11,604 bases of DNA from Methanomicrobiales archaeon (GCA_012511245.1 JAAZGM010000003.1:1-11604); one strand, 5' to 3'; positions 1 through 7,851 are shown, counted from the stretch's first letter. Program-made: numbers and translations. The notes: generated from the letters alone by a model not told the origin.

Positions 1-72
1 CGGGAGACGCAAACAGCCGCAACTTCGTCACCGATTGCATACACCGTCTCGGTTGGCGCTCGACCGGCATAA
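1..72 (+). pseudogene. possible 3' tail of a TnpB-type transposon gene (partial)
   Basis: From the first base an open frame runs 23 codons and stops at TAA 70-72. Its last residues begin RETQTAATSS and end GARPA. The tail is too short to identify by itself. I suggest a TnpB (IS200/IS605 RNA-guided nuclease) C-terminus only because a strong hairpin, of the kind found at the right end of such elements, starts about 45 bases after the stop, and because the neighbouring sequence is decayed. It could equally be chance open frame or the end of an unrelated gene beginning outside the window. Low confidence. Confidence 0.25.
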
Positions 73-116
73 AGAATAGCCGTGCGGGGTGGAAGTGTAT
101 CGTGATATGCGAAGAG

Positions 117-154
117 CCGATTCCTCCCCCGACTCAAGTCGGGGGGCTCCTCGG
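117..154 (+). mobile_element. hairpin resembling an IS200/IS605 right end
   Basis: CCCCCGAC (126-133) and GTCGGGGG (138-145) pair perfectly around a TCAA tetraloop. A short outer stem CCGA (117-120) / TCGG (151-154) flanks it, separated by unpaired bases. GC-rich subterminal hairpins just downstream of tnpB are a hallmark of IS200/IS605 ends, where TnpA recognises the structure and the omega (re)RNA 3' region lies. The hairpin is followed by non-U-rich sequence, so it does not look like a simple terminator. The true element boundary cannot be set from this window alone. Confidence 0.4.
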
Positions 155-199
155 CCCACGATCCTGAACCGCGGCGAGTCGCCGCTGAAGGGTGAGGAG

Positions 200-250
200 C
201 CGGAACTTCCCGAACCGCTCAAATAAATCGTCGATACAGGGAAGTTCCGG
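200..250. repeat. 12-bp perfect inverted repeat, 27-nt spacer
   Basis: CCGGAACTTCCC (200-211) is the exact reverse complement of GGGAAGTTCCGG (239-250). A second smaller pair, GGCTCCTC (145-152) with GAGGAGCC (194-201), encloses a palindrome GCGGCGAGTCGCCGC (171-185). The stretch 145-250 therefore can fold extensively. Function is unknown; it may be part of a transposon end, an RNA structure or a protein site. Confidence 0.55.
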
Positions 251-307
251 TGTACCCCGGACTTCTCGGAGATCGCGGGGTGCGATGCGGCGACACTTGC
301 GATCCTG

Positions 308-702
308 ATGCTGTTTGCGGATCCAAATGATCTCATCCCCTCAGCCTGGGCGTTCATCCAGAACTCCGATGATACCAGAAACACCCCCGCGGAGCCTTAC
401 CTCGTAGCGATGGAGGAGGCGGAGGCAACGGTCCGGGTTCGTGACCCGTTCATCGGCGATTACCCGGGGCCTGGGATCTCGCGTGACCTTGCGGAAACGC
501 TTGCAGGAACAGATGTCGTTACCATCTTCACGGTTCACCACCACTATGCCCCCCTCGATCCGGCGCGGGTGAAGGAGTTGTCGGGCGGAGAGCACCCCGT
601 CATCATCGACGGCAGGAACATCGTCGATCCGGACGTGTTCATCTACAAAAGTATCGGACGGGGCGCGACAGGAACAGCCATCCGATCCGACGGAACCCGT
701 GA
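308..702 (+). pseudogene. UDP-N-acetyl-D-mannosamine / UDP-glucose dehydrogenase, C-terminal remnant, frameshifted
   Basis: The frame from about 330 matches the C-terminal (UDP-binding) domain of the UDP-sugar 6-dehydrogenase family: AWAFIQNSDDTRNTPAEP, then RVRDPFIGDYPG, TDVVTIFTVHHHYAPLDP and PVIIDGRNIVDPD. These enzymes oxidise UDP-sugars for surface polysaccharide synthesis. The N-terminal NAD-binding and central domains are absent; upstream sequence in the same frame (from 227) is not recognisable as this family. At 665-666 two extra bases (GC) break the frame: skipping them restores GRGDRNSHPI and a stop at 700-702, the expected end of the family. Unrepaired, the frame runs on to 838 as non-homologous sequence. 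About five residues also seem to be missing before the GRG motif (DPDVFIYKS). I conclude it is a dead fragment, not a gene. Confidence 0.75.
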
Positions 703-781
703 GAGGTGTTGCCGGTGCGTGACAGCCGGACGATCCCTCTTCTCATCCCGCTCGCCCGGAAAACAGTCTTACAGGTTATTA

Positions 782-814
782 CCAGGGGTTCCCGCGATCC
801 CTACGGGCATCCCT
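782..814 (-). terminator. possible terminator hairpin after the 826-1245 gene
   Basis: An imperfect inverted repeat (CAGGG...CCCG / CGGG...CCCTG) lies directly downstream of the minus-strand gene that stops at 826-828. There is a short T run on the minus strand further on, near 760-763. The stem has internal mismatches, so this is only a candidate. Confidence 0.25.
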
Positions 815-825
815 GTTTGCACAGT

Positions 826-1245
826 TTACCTCCCCTGAACCTCCCGCACCGCCCGTATCTCCGGTATATCCATCCCGCCGAGCAGTTCGATGATCGCCTG
901 CACATAGGGCTCCTGACGGGTGCAGCTCGGGGATGCGCGGGGATCGCTCCGTTGCCCCCGTCGCCCCATCTTCGCATGACCGGTGGCGATATAGTGCAGG
1001 AAGTCCTCCTTCGGGAGACCCCACCGGCAGTTGACCTGCAGCCGGACAAAATCCGGGTTCTTCAGGTTCGGGGAGAGCACTGCCCGTGTCCCCGGGAGTG
1101 GAACCGGGGCGCCGTCGTTTGTCCGGGCAAGGCGGATGACCCGCTGCCATAGCCGATCACAGTCCTCTTCCGGGCAGCTCCGGCAGAAGCGGTTTGACGG
1201 TGGTGTGCCGTCACCGGTGTAGTGGCGGCAGAAGTTCAGATCCAT
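826..1245 (-). CDS. hypothetical small cysteine-containing protein (139 aa)
   Basis: A 139-residue soluble protein with no family that I recognise. The N-terminal third has four cysteines, C6, C21, C24 and C29 (FCRSCPEEDC), plus H8, a spacing that could bind zinc or an iron-sulfur cluster; C73 and C108 lie further along. No signal peptide or membrane segment is seen. The ATG at 1245-1243 was chosen because a TATA-like TTAAATA lies about 30 bases upstream on the minus strand, which would put transcription start at or next to the ATG, that is a leaderless message; no good ribosome binding site is present. It is divergent from the addB-like gene and shares a roughly 130-bp promoter region with it. 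The opposite-strand open frames here have poorer composition. Real gene likely; function unknown. Confidence 0.6.
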   Translation of the reverse strand: MDLNFCRHYTGDGTPPSNRFCRSCPEEDCDRLWQRVIRLARTNDGAPVPLPGTRAVLSPNLKNPDFVRLQVNCRWGLPKEDFLHYIATGHAKMGRRGQRSDPRASPSCTRQEPYVQAIIELLGGMDIPEIRAVREVQGR

Positions 1246-1270
1246 GAGTGATTATTACGTCCCCATATCT

Positions 1271-1280
1271 GTATTTAACC
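1271..1280 (-). promoter_or_regulatory. TATA-like box for the 826-1245 gene
   Basis: On the minus strand this reads GGTTAAATAC, close to the archaeal TATA consensus, centred about 30 bases upstream of the ATG at 1245. The spacing fits a leaderless transcript. Confidence 0.5.
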
Positions 1281-1362
1281 TGTGCGGACGCCGGAACAGC
1301 CCCGGTTGCCTCCCTTGCTCAAATAACAACACTCATCCCTCTTCCGCTCCAAACCTCTCTTT

Positions 1363-1367
1363 AGGAG
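1363..1367 (+). promoter_or_regulatory. ribosome binding site of the addB-like gene
   Basis: AGGAG ten bases before the ATG at 1378 supports that start. A weak TATA-like AAATAA near 1321-1326 would give a leader of about 30 nt. Confidence 0.55.
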
Positions 1368-1377
1368 AGAACACCGG

Positions 1378-4300
1378 ATGTCCCCTGCCATCCTGTACCG
1401 CCAGCTGCCCGGAGAGGGGCTCGACGCACTCATCGCAGAATTCCGGAAAACTGCCACCCACGACCCGTTCGGCACCGTCTTCATCGTCCCGACGACTCAT
1501 CTTGCCCGGGAGATCATCCGCCGCCTCGAAGAAGAGGGTGCCCCGGTAGTCTCCAACATGGTCACGACCCTCTCAGGGTTCGCCCAGAAGATCTTCCTTG
1601 ATTGTGCACGATCGGAGACACTGATCTCCAGGACAGAATCCCGGATCATCCTCGACCGCCTTCTTGCCACCAGGAGGTACCCGCTCCTCGCCGGCATCGG
1701 GGCAGTCGATGATCTTGTGACCCTCTTTGAAGTCATCCTCATGCGGAAGGTCGATTACCCAACCGCACTTGGAGACCTCGCAACCGCCAGATGCATCGAG
1801 ATCGCTCACCTCTTCGATGCTTACCGCCGATTCCTCGATGAGCACGACCTCGTCGATGAGAGCACGCTCCTTGCCCGCGTGGTCAGGATGCTCTCCGACA
1901 CGGGATGGTTCCGGATGGTCTACATCTACGGCCTCTTCGAGCCGATGCCGCGGACAGGCGGCAGCCACCATCTCCGCCCGCCCCGGACGGTTTTTGTCTA
2001 TGGCCTTTTCGAACCGATGCCGCTCGAACGCGACCTCCTCCTTGCCCTGCGAGAGTCCGCAGAAGAGTTTCATTACTCGCTCCCCTACGCCAGAAACCCG
2101 GCGATCTATACCGATGATGGGGAGTGGCTGCACCCGGATACGGTTATCTCCGGGGATGCTCCGGGTACCCGCCGTTCACATCTTGCCTCTCTCTTCTCCT
2201 ACTCCGGGGACGTCGATTGTGATGACTGTGTTCGCCTCGCAGAACGACGCGACCCGCTCGATGAGGTCAGGGTGATCGCACAGGAGATCCACGATCTGGT
2301 CGCCGCCGGTGTGCGGCCGGATGAGATTGCAGTCGCGTTTCCCGACTTTGCATCAATGCTGCCCTATGTGGAGGAGGTCTTCCACGACTTCGGGATTCCC
2401 TATACTGCATCCGGCGGCCGCCCGCTCGCAGCATCACCACTCGTTCGGGCTCTGCTCGATATCGTCGCGGTTCCCGCCCGTGATTACCGGCGAGAGGATG
2501 TTATCGCTCTTGCAACCTCGCCGTACCTGCCGATCACTCCCGGGTACGAACTCGATCTCTTCTCCCGTGAGGCCGGGATAACAGCCGGAGCGGCCACATG
2601 GGACGAACGGCTCACCATACTCGCCCGTGCCGTTGAAGAAGAGCGAGAACGGCTGGATACTCCGGAATCCATACAACCCCGGCTTGCAGCGAAGGCGGCC
2701 TCGATTGAGTCGGCACGGGGTGCCGCCAGAGCCCTCTTTGTGGATCTCTCGGCGCTCGAAGGGACGAAGACGATCGCCGAACATACCGCCGCCTATCGGT
2801 CGCTCCTCGAACGATGGCAGGTTCCGGTAATGCCGGAGAAGGGCGAACCCGAACTCCTCGAAGAGGAGGCGCGTGCACTCGAAGAGTTCACCGGTCTTCT
2901 CGAGGCGTTCGAACACACCGGCCGGCTGCTGCCGGACGAGAGGATATCCCTTGCAGGGTTCTCTTCCCTGCTTGCGCAATCCGCCGCCGGGATCTGGACT
3001 GCCCGCAGGCAAAGAGGCGGTGGCATCCGGATACTCGGCGTCCGGGAGATTGCGCATCTTGCCGTCCCCTATCTCTTCATCGGCAATCTCATCGAAGGTT
3101 CGATACCACGGCTGACCACCCGGCTTCCGCTCACAACCGATGCCGAGACCCGGCGTCTTGCAACCCGGTCACGAGATGACATCCTCCGGGAAGAGCGGTA
3201 TTACTTCACCGCCGCCCTGCTTTCCGCTCGTTCCCGGGTCTACCTGAGCTATCCGGCGGCCGAAGGATCGACGCCGCTGGTGCGTTCCGGGTTCGTGGAT
3301 GCCGTTCAAGAGGCATTTGCCCCGGGGGGATGGGGAGACGGCGATCTCCCTGGTTCCAGGCTTGCAGCAGCCTGGAAAGCCGGCGCCCTCCTCACCTGGG
3401 GCGGTCTTCCTGCCCGGATGCCGCAGGGGCTCTCCGCCCGAGAAGCTGTCTGCCGGCTCAACATCGAGAACTACCACCGGAAAGGCGATTACAACTCCTC
3501 CTACGACGGTATGCTCCGGGATGACCCGACGATCGTCACGGCGCTCGCCGAACGCTTCGGCGACGGGGCGGTCGTCTCCCCGACAGCACTCGAGACCTAC
3601 GCCGATTGCCCGTTCCGGTTCTACCTGGGGAGTGTTCTCGGCCTTGCACCCCTCCCCGAGGCAGATCCTGATCTGACAGCGCAGGAGCGGGGGAGCCTCA
3701 TCCACCGGATTGCTTACCGATTCTACTCCGGCTGGAAGTGTGACGGCAACGGCCCGGTCACCGGGGCGTGCTATCCCGACGCCCTCCAGCGCCTCCTTGC
3801 AGCAGGCCGGGAGGAGGTTGACCGGTTTACATCAGAAACCCCTGCATGGGAGGCGGACAGGGAGCACCTCCTTGGGTCGCCCGCAGCAGGGAGAGGGCTG
3901 CTTGAGCGGTTCCTCATGCACGAGATGGAGGTTGCGCCCTCCCACTTCGTCCCGCATGCCTTTGAGGTCTCGTTTGGCCTCCCGGTGGTGCCAGAGGAGG
4001 TCGACGCGATATCAACATCCGATATGGTCACGATCCCGCTCGACGAAGGAACCATCCGCCTGCGGGGCAGGATCGACCGGGTTGACATCCTGCCCGAAGG
4101 CCGGTTCATGATCACCGACTACAAGACCGGTTCATCGCATCCCCGGCTCAAGGACATCGAGGCAGGCAAGGCGCTCCAGCTCCCCCTCTACCTCCTGGCG
4201 GTCGAGACCCTGACCGGTATGGAAGGGGTTGCAGGCACCTACTATACCCTCAGGCGCGGGAAGATCCGGAACCAGCCGGTCTTCTGGGATGCCGGGTTGC

Positions 4301-4539
4301 AGGACTCTTTTGCCTGCTTCCCGGGGTCGAGCCGGAGCGGCGTCGGGGATATCCGGGAACTGGTCAATACCACACTCATGTGGGTGCAGCGGCATCTTTC
4401 CGGGATACGCGCTGGACGTTTCCCGCCCCGTCTGGATGCCGGCCCCTGTCCTGCGTACTGCGGGTTCAAGACCATCTGCCGGTTCGATGCCCTGCGGCTG
4501 CTTACTATGGGGGAGGTGACAGGCGATGGGATTGACTGA
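1378..4539 (+). CDS. AddB-like helicase-nuclease subunit with PD-(D/E)XK nuclease domain
   Basis: A 1053-residue protein with the layout of AddB/RexB, the partner of AddA in double-strand DNA end processing. The N-terminal superfamily-1 helicase fold is degenerate: VFIVPTTHLAREI replaces a Walker A motif, so it should not hydrolyse ATP, as in RecC-type subunits. Remnant late helicase motifs are GIRILGVREIA (549-559) and residues 607-626. The C-terminal nuclease is intact: GSLIH after the first cysteine, D900/D903 (GRIDRVD), D914 and K916 (TDYKTG), and QLPLY (Q934, Y938). Cysteines C744 (YADCPFRF) and C1024, C1028, C1034 (CPAYCGFKTIC) match the 4Fe-4S cluster that pins the nuclease in AddB. 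An odd 24-residue insertion duplicates YGLFEPMP at residues 181-191 and 205-215. The gene overlaps the AddA-like gene by 14 bp. Role by homology: recombinational repair; Chi recognition in this lineage is not known. Confidence 0.85.
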   Translation: MSPAILYRQLPGEGLDALIAEFRKTATHDPFGTVFIVPTTHLAREIIRRLEEEGAPVVSNMVTTLSGFAQKIFLDCARSETLISRTESRIILDRLLATRRYPLLAGIGAVDDLVTLFEVILMRKVDYPTALGDLATARCIEIAHLFDAYRRFLDEHDLVDESTLLARVVRMLSDTGWFRMVYIYGLFEPMPRTGGSHHLRPPRTVFVYGLFEPMPLERDLLLALRESAEEFHYSLPYARNPAIYTDDGEWLHPDTVISGDAPGTRRSHLASLFSYSGDVDCDDCVRLAERRDPLDEVRVIAQEIHDLVAAGVRPDEIAVAFPDFASMLPYVEEVFHDFGIPYTASGGRPLAASPLVRALLDIVAVPARDYRREDVIALATSPYLPITPGYELDLFSREAGITAGAATWDERLTILARAVEEERERLDTPESIQPRLAAKAASIESARGAARALFVDLSALEGTKTIAEHTAAYRSLLERWQVPVMPEKGEPELLEEEARALEEFTGLLEAFEHTGRLLPDERISLAGFSSLLAQSAAGIWTARRQRGGGIRILGVREIAHLAVPYLFIGNLIEGSIPRLTTRLPLTTDAETRRLATRSRDDILREERYYFTAALLSARSRVYLSYPAAEGSTPLVRSGFVDAVQEAFAPGGWGDGDLPGSRLAAAWKAGALLTWGGLPARMPQGLSAREAVCRLNIENYHRKGDYNSSYDGMLRDDPTIVTALAERFGDGAVVSPTALETYADCPFRFYLGSVLGLAPLPEADPDLTAQERGSLIHRIAYRFYSGWKCDGNGPVTGACYPDALQRLLAAGREEVDRFTSETPAWEADREHLLGSPAAGRGLLERFLMHEMEVAPSHFVPHAFEVSFGLPVVPEEVDAISTSDMVTIPLDEGTIRLRGRIDRVDILPEGRFMITDYKTGSSHPRLKDIEAGKALQLPLYLLAVETLTGMEGVAGTYYTLRRGKIRNQPVFWDAGLQDSFACFPGSSRSGVGDIRELVNTTLMWVQRHLSGIRAGRFPPRLDAGPCPAYCGFKTICRFDALRLLTMGEVTGDGID
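1911..2022 (+). repeat. diverged 40-nt internal duplication inside the addB-like gene
   Basis: Positions 1911-1950 and 1983-2022 (72-nt offset) encode RMVYIYGLFEPMP and RTVFVYGLFEPMP. The copies differ at about 8 of 40 bases, mostly third-codon changes, and keep the frame. The 32 bases between them encode TGGSHHLRPP and neighbours, unlike the surrounding protein. The family normally has a single copy of this beta-strand motif, so one copy plus spacer appears inserted. Confidence 0.8.
4512..4518 (+). promoter_or_regulatory. ribosome binding site of the addA-like gene
   Basis: GGAGGTG lies seven bases before the ATG at 4526, inside the end of the upstream gene. It decides the start and implies translational coupling of the two subunits. 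Confidence 0.75.
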
Positions 4540-7500
4540 ACGCCAGTCGCGGGCTGCGCTTGACCACACGACGAGCAAATGCGTCACCGCAGGCGCAGGA
4601 ACCGGTAAAACGCACGTTCTGGTGCAGAAATATATCAGCCTGCTCGAGGGCGGGGCCAGTGTCGGCAGCATCCTCGCGCTGACCTTTACCGAGAAGGCGG
4701 CGGCAGAGATGAAAGTCCGGGTTCGCCGGGCGATCGCGGAGAAGGAAGGTGAGCAGTGGGATGCGATCCGCGACGAGTTTTTGTGGGCGAAGATATCGAC
4801 GTTCCACTCCTTCTGCGCCTCCGTCCTCCGGGAATTCCCCATCGAGGCTGGTGTTGGACCATCCTTCACCGTCCTCGACGAACGGGAAGCGTTCCGGCTC
4901 CGCGAGGAAGCGATCGATGATCTCATCCACGGCACTCCGCCCGCAGGGTGCCGGGACGCGGTGATCGGCGTCCTCCGGGCGGTCGGGGCATACGAACTGA
5001 AGAACTACCTCGAGGTGCTGTACTCGCGCCGCGATGCCGCGGAGATGTTCTTCTCCACCCTTATAGAGAGTGAAGAGAGGGTGATCGACGCCTGGCAGGC
5101 AGCCGTTGAGCAGTACCGGACAAAAGCCCTCGCGACCTTCCTTGACCACGCCGGCCCCCCGATCGCGGTGCTCCGCGACCTTGCCGCCCGTTATCCGGGC
5201 GATCAGGATACCGCCGGCGCCTACCTCCGGGCAGTTGAACCCTGCATCGCCGGCGAGATCGCGATCGCTGAACTTGCTGCGGTCCACAACAACTCGCAGT
5301 TCCGCCGGAACATGGGACAGAAGAAGAACTGGGGAGGGGACGATCTCGGGAACCTTCGTGCGGCCTACGGTGCTCTCGATCGGTGCCTTGCCGATCACGC
5401 AGATGCCTGCCTGCTCACCGTTGATCCATCCGACCCCTTCACCCGGGCGACGCTCGACTTCCTCCATGATCTCGGCACGGTCTTCTCGGCCTTCCTCGAT
5501 GCGATCGATGCCGGGAAACGGCGGCAAAACGCTCTTGATTTCGACGATCTGGTGAACCGCACCCGCCGCCTCTTCTGCGACCGGCCGGAGATCGTCGAGG
5601 CACACTTCCACACCCGGTTCCGGTTCATCCTGATCGATGAGTTCCAGGACACCGATCCCATCCAGATCGCCATCATTCGCGCCGTCCTCAGCGATGCCGC
5701 GAACCTCTTCGTCGTCGGCGATCCAAAACAGTCCATCTACCTCTTCCGGGAGGCCGATGTCACGCAGTTCTCGCATACCCGGGACCTGATCGAACGCGAT
5801 CTCGGCGGGGAGACGATCGCGCTCGACGTCAACTTCCGGAGCGCACCCGAGATCGTCGAGTTCACGAACGCTGTCTTCTCCGCTCTGATGGCTGAGGCGG
5901 AGCAACCCTGGGAGTTCCTCTACGAACCCCTGCGCCCGTTCCGAAAAGGCGATACCGGTTCGATCGAACTCCTTCTCAGCCCGAAGAACAGGGATCGTGC
6001 CGCCGGTCACCGGGCCGAGGCTGAGATGGCGGCACGAAAGATCCGGGCTATTGTCGAGCAGGAAGAGAAACCGATCTGCCATGACGGGGATCTCCAGCCG
6101 ACTGGCTACGGCGATATCGCTATCCTCCTCGAACGGCGGACGAACCTCGCCTACTACGAGTGGGCGCTCGCGCGTTACGGTATCCCCTACCACGTCCACG
6201 CCGGCCCCGGGTTCTACGCGCGCCAGGAGATCTATGATCTCTACAACATCCTCCGGTTCCTGGTAAACCCTCTGGATGACGCTGCACTCTATGGTGCGTT
6301 GCGGTCGCCTTACTTCGGGCTCTCCGATGCCCGGCTCTTTCATATCGCTCAGGCGCCGGAAGAGACCCTCTGGGAGCGGCTGCAGGCCGCAACAGAGCCG
6401 GCGGTGACGATCCTCCGGAACTGGCTCTCCCTCTCCCGGAGGCTCTCCCCCGCCCGCCTCATCCGCCGGATCGTCGAGACCTCGGGGATCTATGTCATCC
6501 TCGGCGGGATGGCCGGTGGCGAGCAGGTCGCGGCGAACATCGAGAAACTGATCGTTATCGCAAGGAAAGCAGAGTTTTCCACACTCGTGGAGTTTGTCGC
6601 GGAGCTCGGTCGCTCCATCGACAGCGGGGATCGCGAAGGGGATGCTCCCCTCGACATTGCGTCGGCCGATGGGGTCTCAGTCATGACGGTGCATGCCGCA
6701 AAAGGGCTTGAGTTCCCGATCGTCGTCCTCCCTGACCTTGCACAGGTCCCGCGATCGGGCGGGAACACGATCATGGTCGATGAAGGGCTGCTGCTCGGCG
6801 TCTCGATACCGAACCCCGCAAACGATCACGAGCGTGAAGAGACGCCCATCCTCCACCTCCTCAAAGACGAACACCGACGGAAGGAGGAGGCGGAGCGCAA
6901 ACGGCTCTTCTACGTCGCGGTCACCCGGGCAAAAGATCACCTGATCCTCTGTGGGGAGGCGCCGGATGCGCCCCCGGAGAGCCTTTGCGATGCAAAGACG
7001 CGGATGGCCTGGCTCGCACACCTCCTCGGGCTCCCGGGCGATGCCTATGCCCGGGGCGAGACCGTCCTCGGGACGCTCCGTATCCCGCTCACCCTCGATC
7101 CTGCGGCGATCCCGGCCGATGTGCAGGAGATCTCCCCGACCTGCCTGCCGGTTCCCGAACATATCCCTGCACCGGAGGATCCGGCGAGCATTCCTCTCGA
7201 TGGAAGAGAGGAACGGGTTTACTCGGCGAGCGAGATCGAGGCGCACCTCCGCGGTCGGGCAGGGTTGCGGGTGCAGGGATTTACTGCCCGGGAGGACGCT
7301 CTGACCCGTGGTCTCGTCGTCCACGAGGTCTTCCGCGGCCGCGATCCCGCCGTGGTGCTGAGGGAGTATGGTATGGATGCAGGGCAGGCCGGAGAATACC
7401 ACGACCTCTATGCCAGGTTCCTTGCCTCGCCGCTGATGCAGGGGGTTGTCCGCGATCACCGGGAAGTGCCGTTCCTGGTGCGGTTGAACGGGATTGCGTT

Positions 7501-7768
7501 CAAAGGTGTCATCGATCGGCTGGTGCAGCGCCTGAACGGCACCTGGATGCTCATCGACTACAAGACCGGAGCACCGGGAGACGCCGGCGACTATGCGATC
7601 CAGATGATGATCTACCAGTACGCTGCCACGCAGATCCTCGGGTATTCGGTCATACCCTATCTCTACTTCGTCGATCTTGACCGATGGGCGGAGATCGAGG
7701 TGGATGAGGTACGCGTCCTTGCCGAGATAAGGCGGGCGATCCAGGGGATCGAAGAGGAAGGGCTTTGA
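4526..7768 (+). CDS. AddA-like UvrD/Rep-family helicase with C-terminal PD-(D/E)XK nuclease
   Basis: A 1080-residue ATP-dependent DNA helicase-nuclease of the AddA/RecB type. The helicase motifs appear in order: LTERQ (Q-motif-like), GAGTGKT Walker A (23-29, K28), LALTFTEKAAAEM (Ia), STFHSFC, IDEFQDTD Walker B (D371, E372), VVGDPKQSIY (III), NFRS (IV), MTVHAAKGLEFP (V) and RLFYVAVTRAK (793-803, VI). The C-terminal nuclease has RGLVVHEVF, D997 (GVIDR), D1011 and K1013 (IDYKTG) and QMMIY (Q1026, Y1030), all expected catalytic residues. Unlike the AddB-like partner it has no iron-sulfur cysteine set. Somewhat shorter than Bacillus AddA. It starts inside the upstream gene with its own strong ribosome binding site, so the two are one operon. 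Predicted to unwind and trim DNA ends for RadA-dependent recombination. It is certain as a helicase; the AddA name rests on domain order and the AddB-like neighbour. Confidence 0.9.
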   Translation: MGLTERQSRAALDHTTSKCVTAGAGTGKTHVLVQKYISLLEGGASVGSILALTFTEKAAAEMKVRVRRAIAEKEGEQWDAIRDEFLWAKISTFHSFCASVLREFPIEAGVGPSFTVLDEREAFRLREEAIDDLIHGTPPAGCRDAVIGVLRAVGAYELKNYLEVLYSRRDAAEMFFSTLIESEERVIDAWQAAVEQYRTKALATFLDHAGPPIAVLRDLAARYPGDQDTAGAYLRAVEPCIAGEIAIAELAAVHNNSQFRRNMGQKKNWGGDDLGNLRAAYGALDRCLADHADACLLTVDPSDPFTRATLDFLHDLGTVFSAFLDAIDAGKRRQNALDFDDLVNRTRRLFCDRPEIVEAHFHTRFRFILIDEFQDTDPIQIAIIRAVLSDAANLFVVGDPKQSIYLFREADVTQFSHTRDLIERDLGGETIALDVNFRSAPEIVEFTNAVFSALMAEAEQPWEFLYEPLRPFRKGDTGSIELLLSPKNRDRAAGHRAEAEMAARKIRAIVEQEEKPICHDGDLQPTGYGDIAILLERRTNLAYYEWALARYGIPYHVHAGPGFYARQEIYDLYNILRFLVNPLDDAALYGALRSPYFGLSDARLFHIAQAPEETLWERLQAATEPAVTILRNWLSLSRRLSPARLIRRIVETSGIYVILGGMAGGEQVAANIEKLIVIARKAEFSTLVEFVAELGRSIDSGDREGDAPLDIASADGVSVMTVHAAKGLEFPIVVLPDLAQVPRSGGNTIMVDEGLLLGVSIPNPANDHEREETPILHLLKDEHRRKEEAERKRLFYVAVTRAKDHLILCGEAPDAPPESLCDAKTRMAWLAHLLGLPGDAYARGETVLGTLRIPLTLDPAAIPADVQEISPTCLPVPEHIPAPEDPASIPLDGREERVYSASEIEAHLRGRAGLRVQGFTAREDALTRGLVVHEVFRGRDPAVVLREYGMDAGQAGEYHDLYARFLASPLMQGVVRDHREVPFLVRLNGIAFKGVIDRLVQRLNGTWMLIDYKTGAPGDAGDYAIQMMIYQYAATQILGYSVIPYLYFVDLDRWAEIEVDEVRVLAEIRRAIQGIEEEGL

Positions 7769-7809
7769 CGACGAGAACGATACAGGTGCTCTCCCTTCTC
7801 TAACCCGGG

Positions 7810-7822
7810 ACTGTCACACAGT
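7810..7822 (+). terminator. weak hairpin after the helicase operon
   Basis: ACTGT-CAC-ACAGT, a 5-bp stem with a 3-nt loop, 41 bases after the stop. No T run follows, so it is a poor terminator candidate. Confidence 0.2.
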
Positions 7823-7851
7823 GCTCTATGAAACAGCCCTATGGCAGGCAG

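Noticed and set aside
159..308. 9-bp direct repeat CGATCCTGA at 159-167 and 300-308, as a possible target-site duplication
   Set aside because: Nothing between the copies has matching terminal repeats at its edges, and a 9-bp match within 150 bases of GC-rich sequence can occur by chance.
706..1152. 148-codon plus-strand open frame over the cysteine-containing gene
   Set aside because: Pro/Arg-rich shadow with no start signals; the minus-strand frame has a promoter and plausible protein composition.
4505..6343. 612-codon open frame antisense to the helicase gene
   Set aside because: It mirrors the codon periodicity of the GC-rich helicase gene, shows no recognisable domain, and the sense strand carries a full set of helicase motifs.
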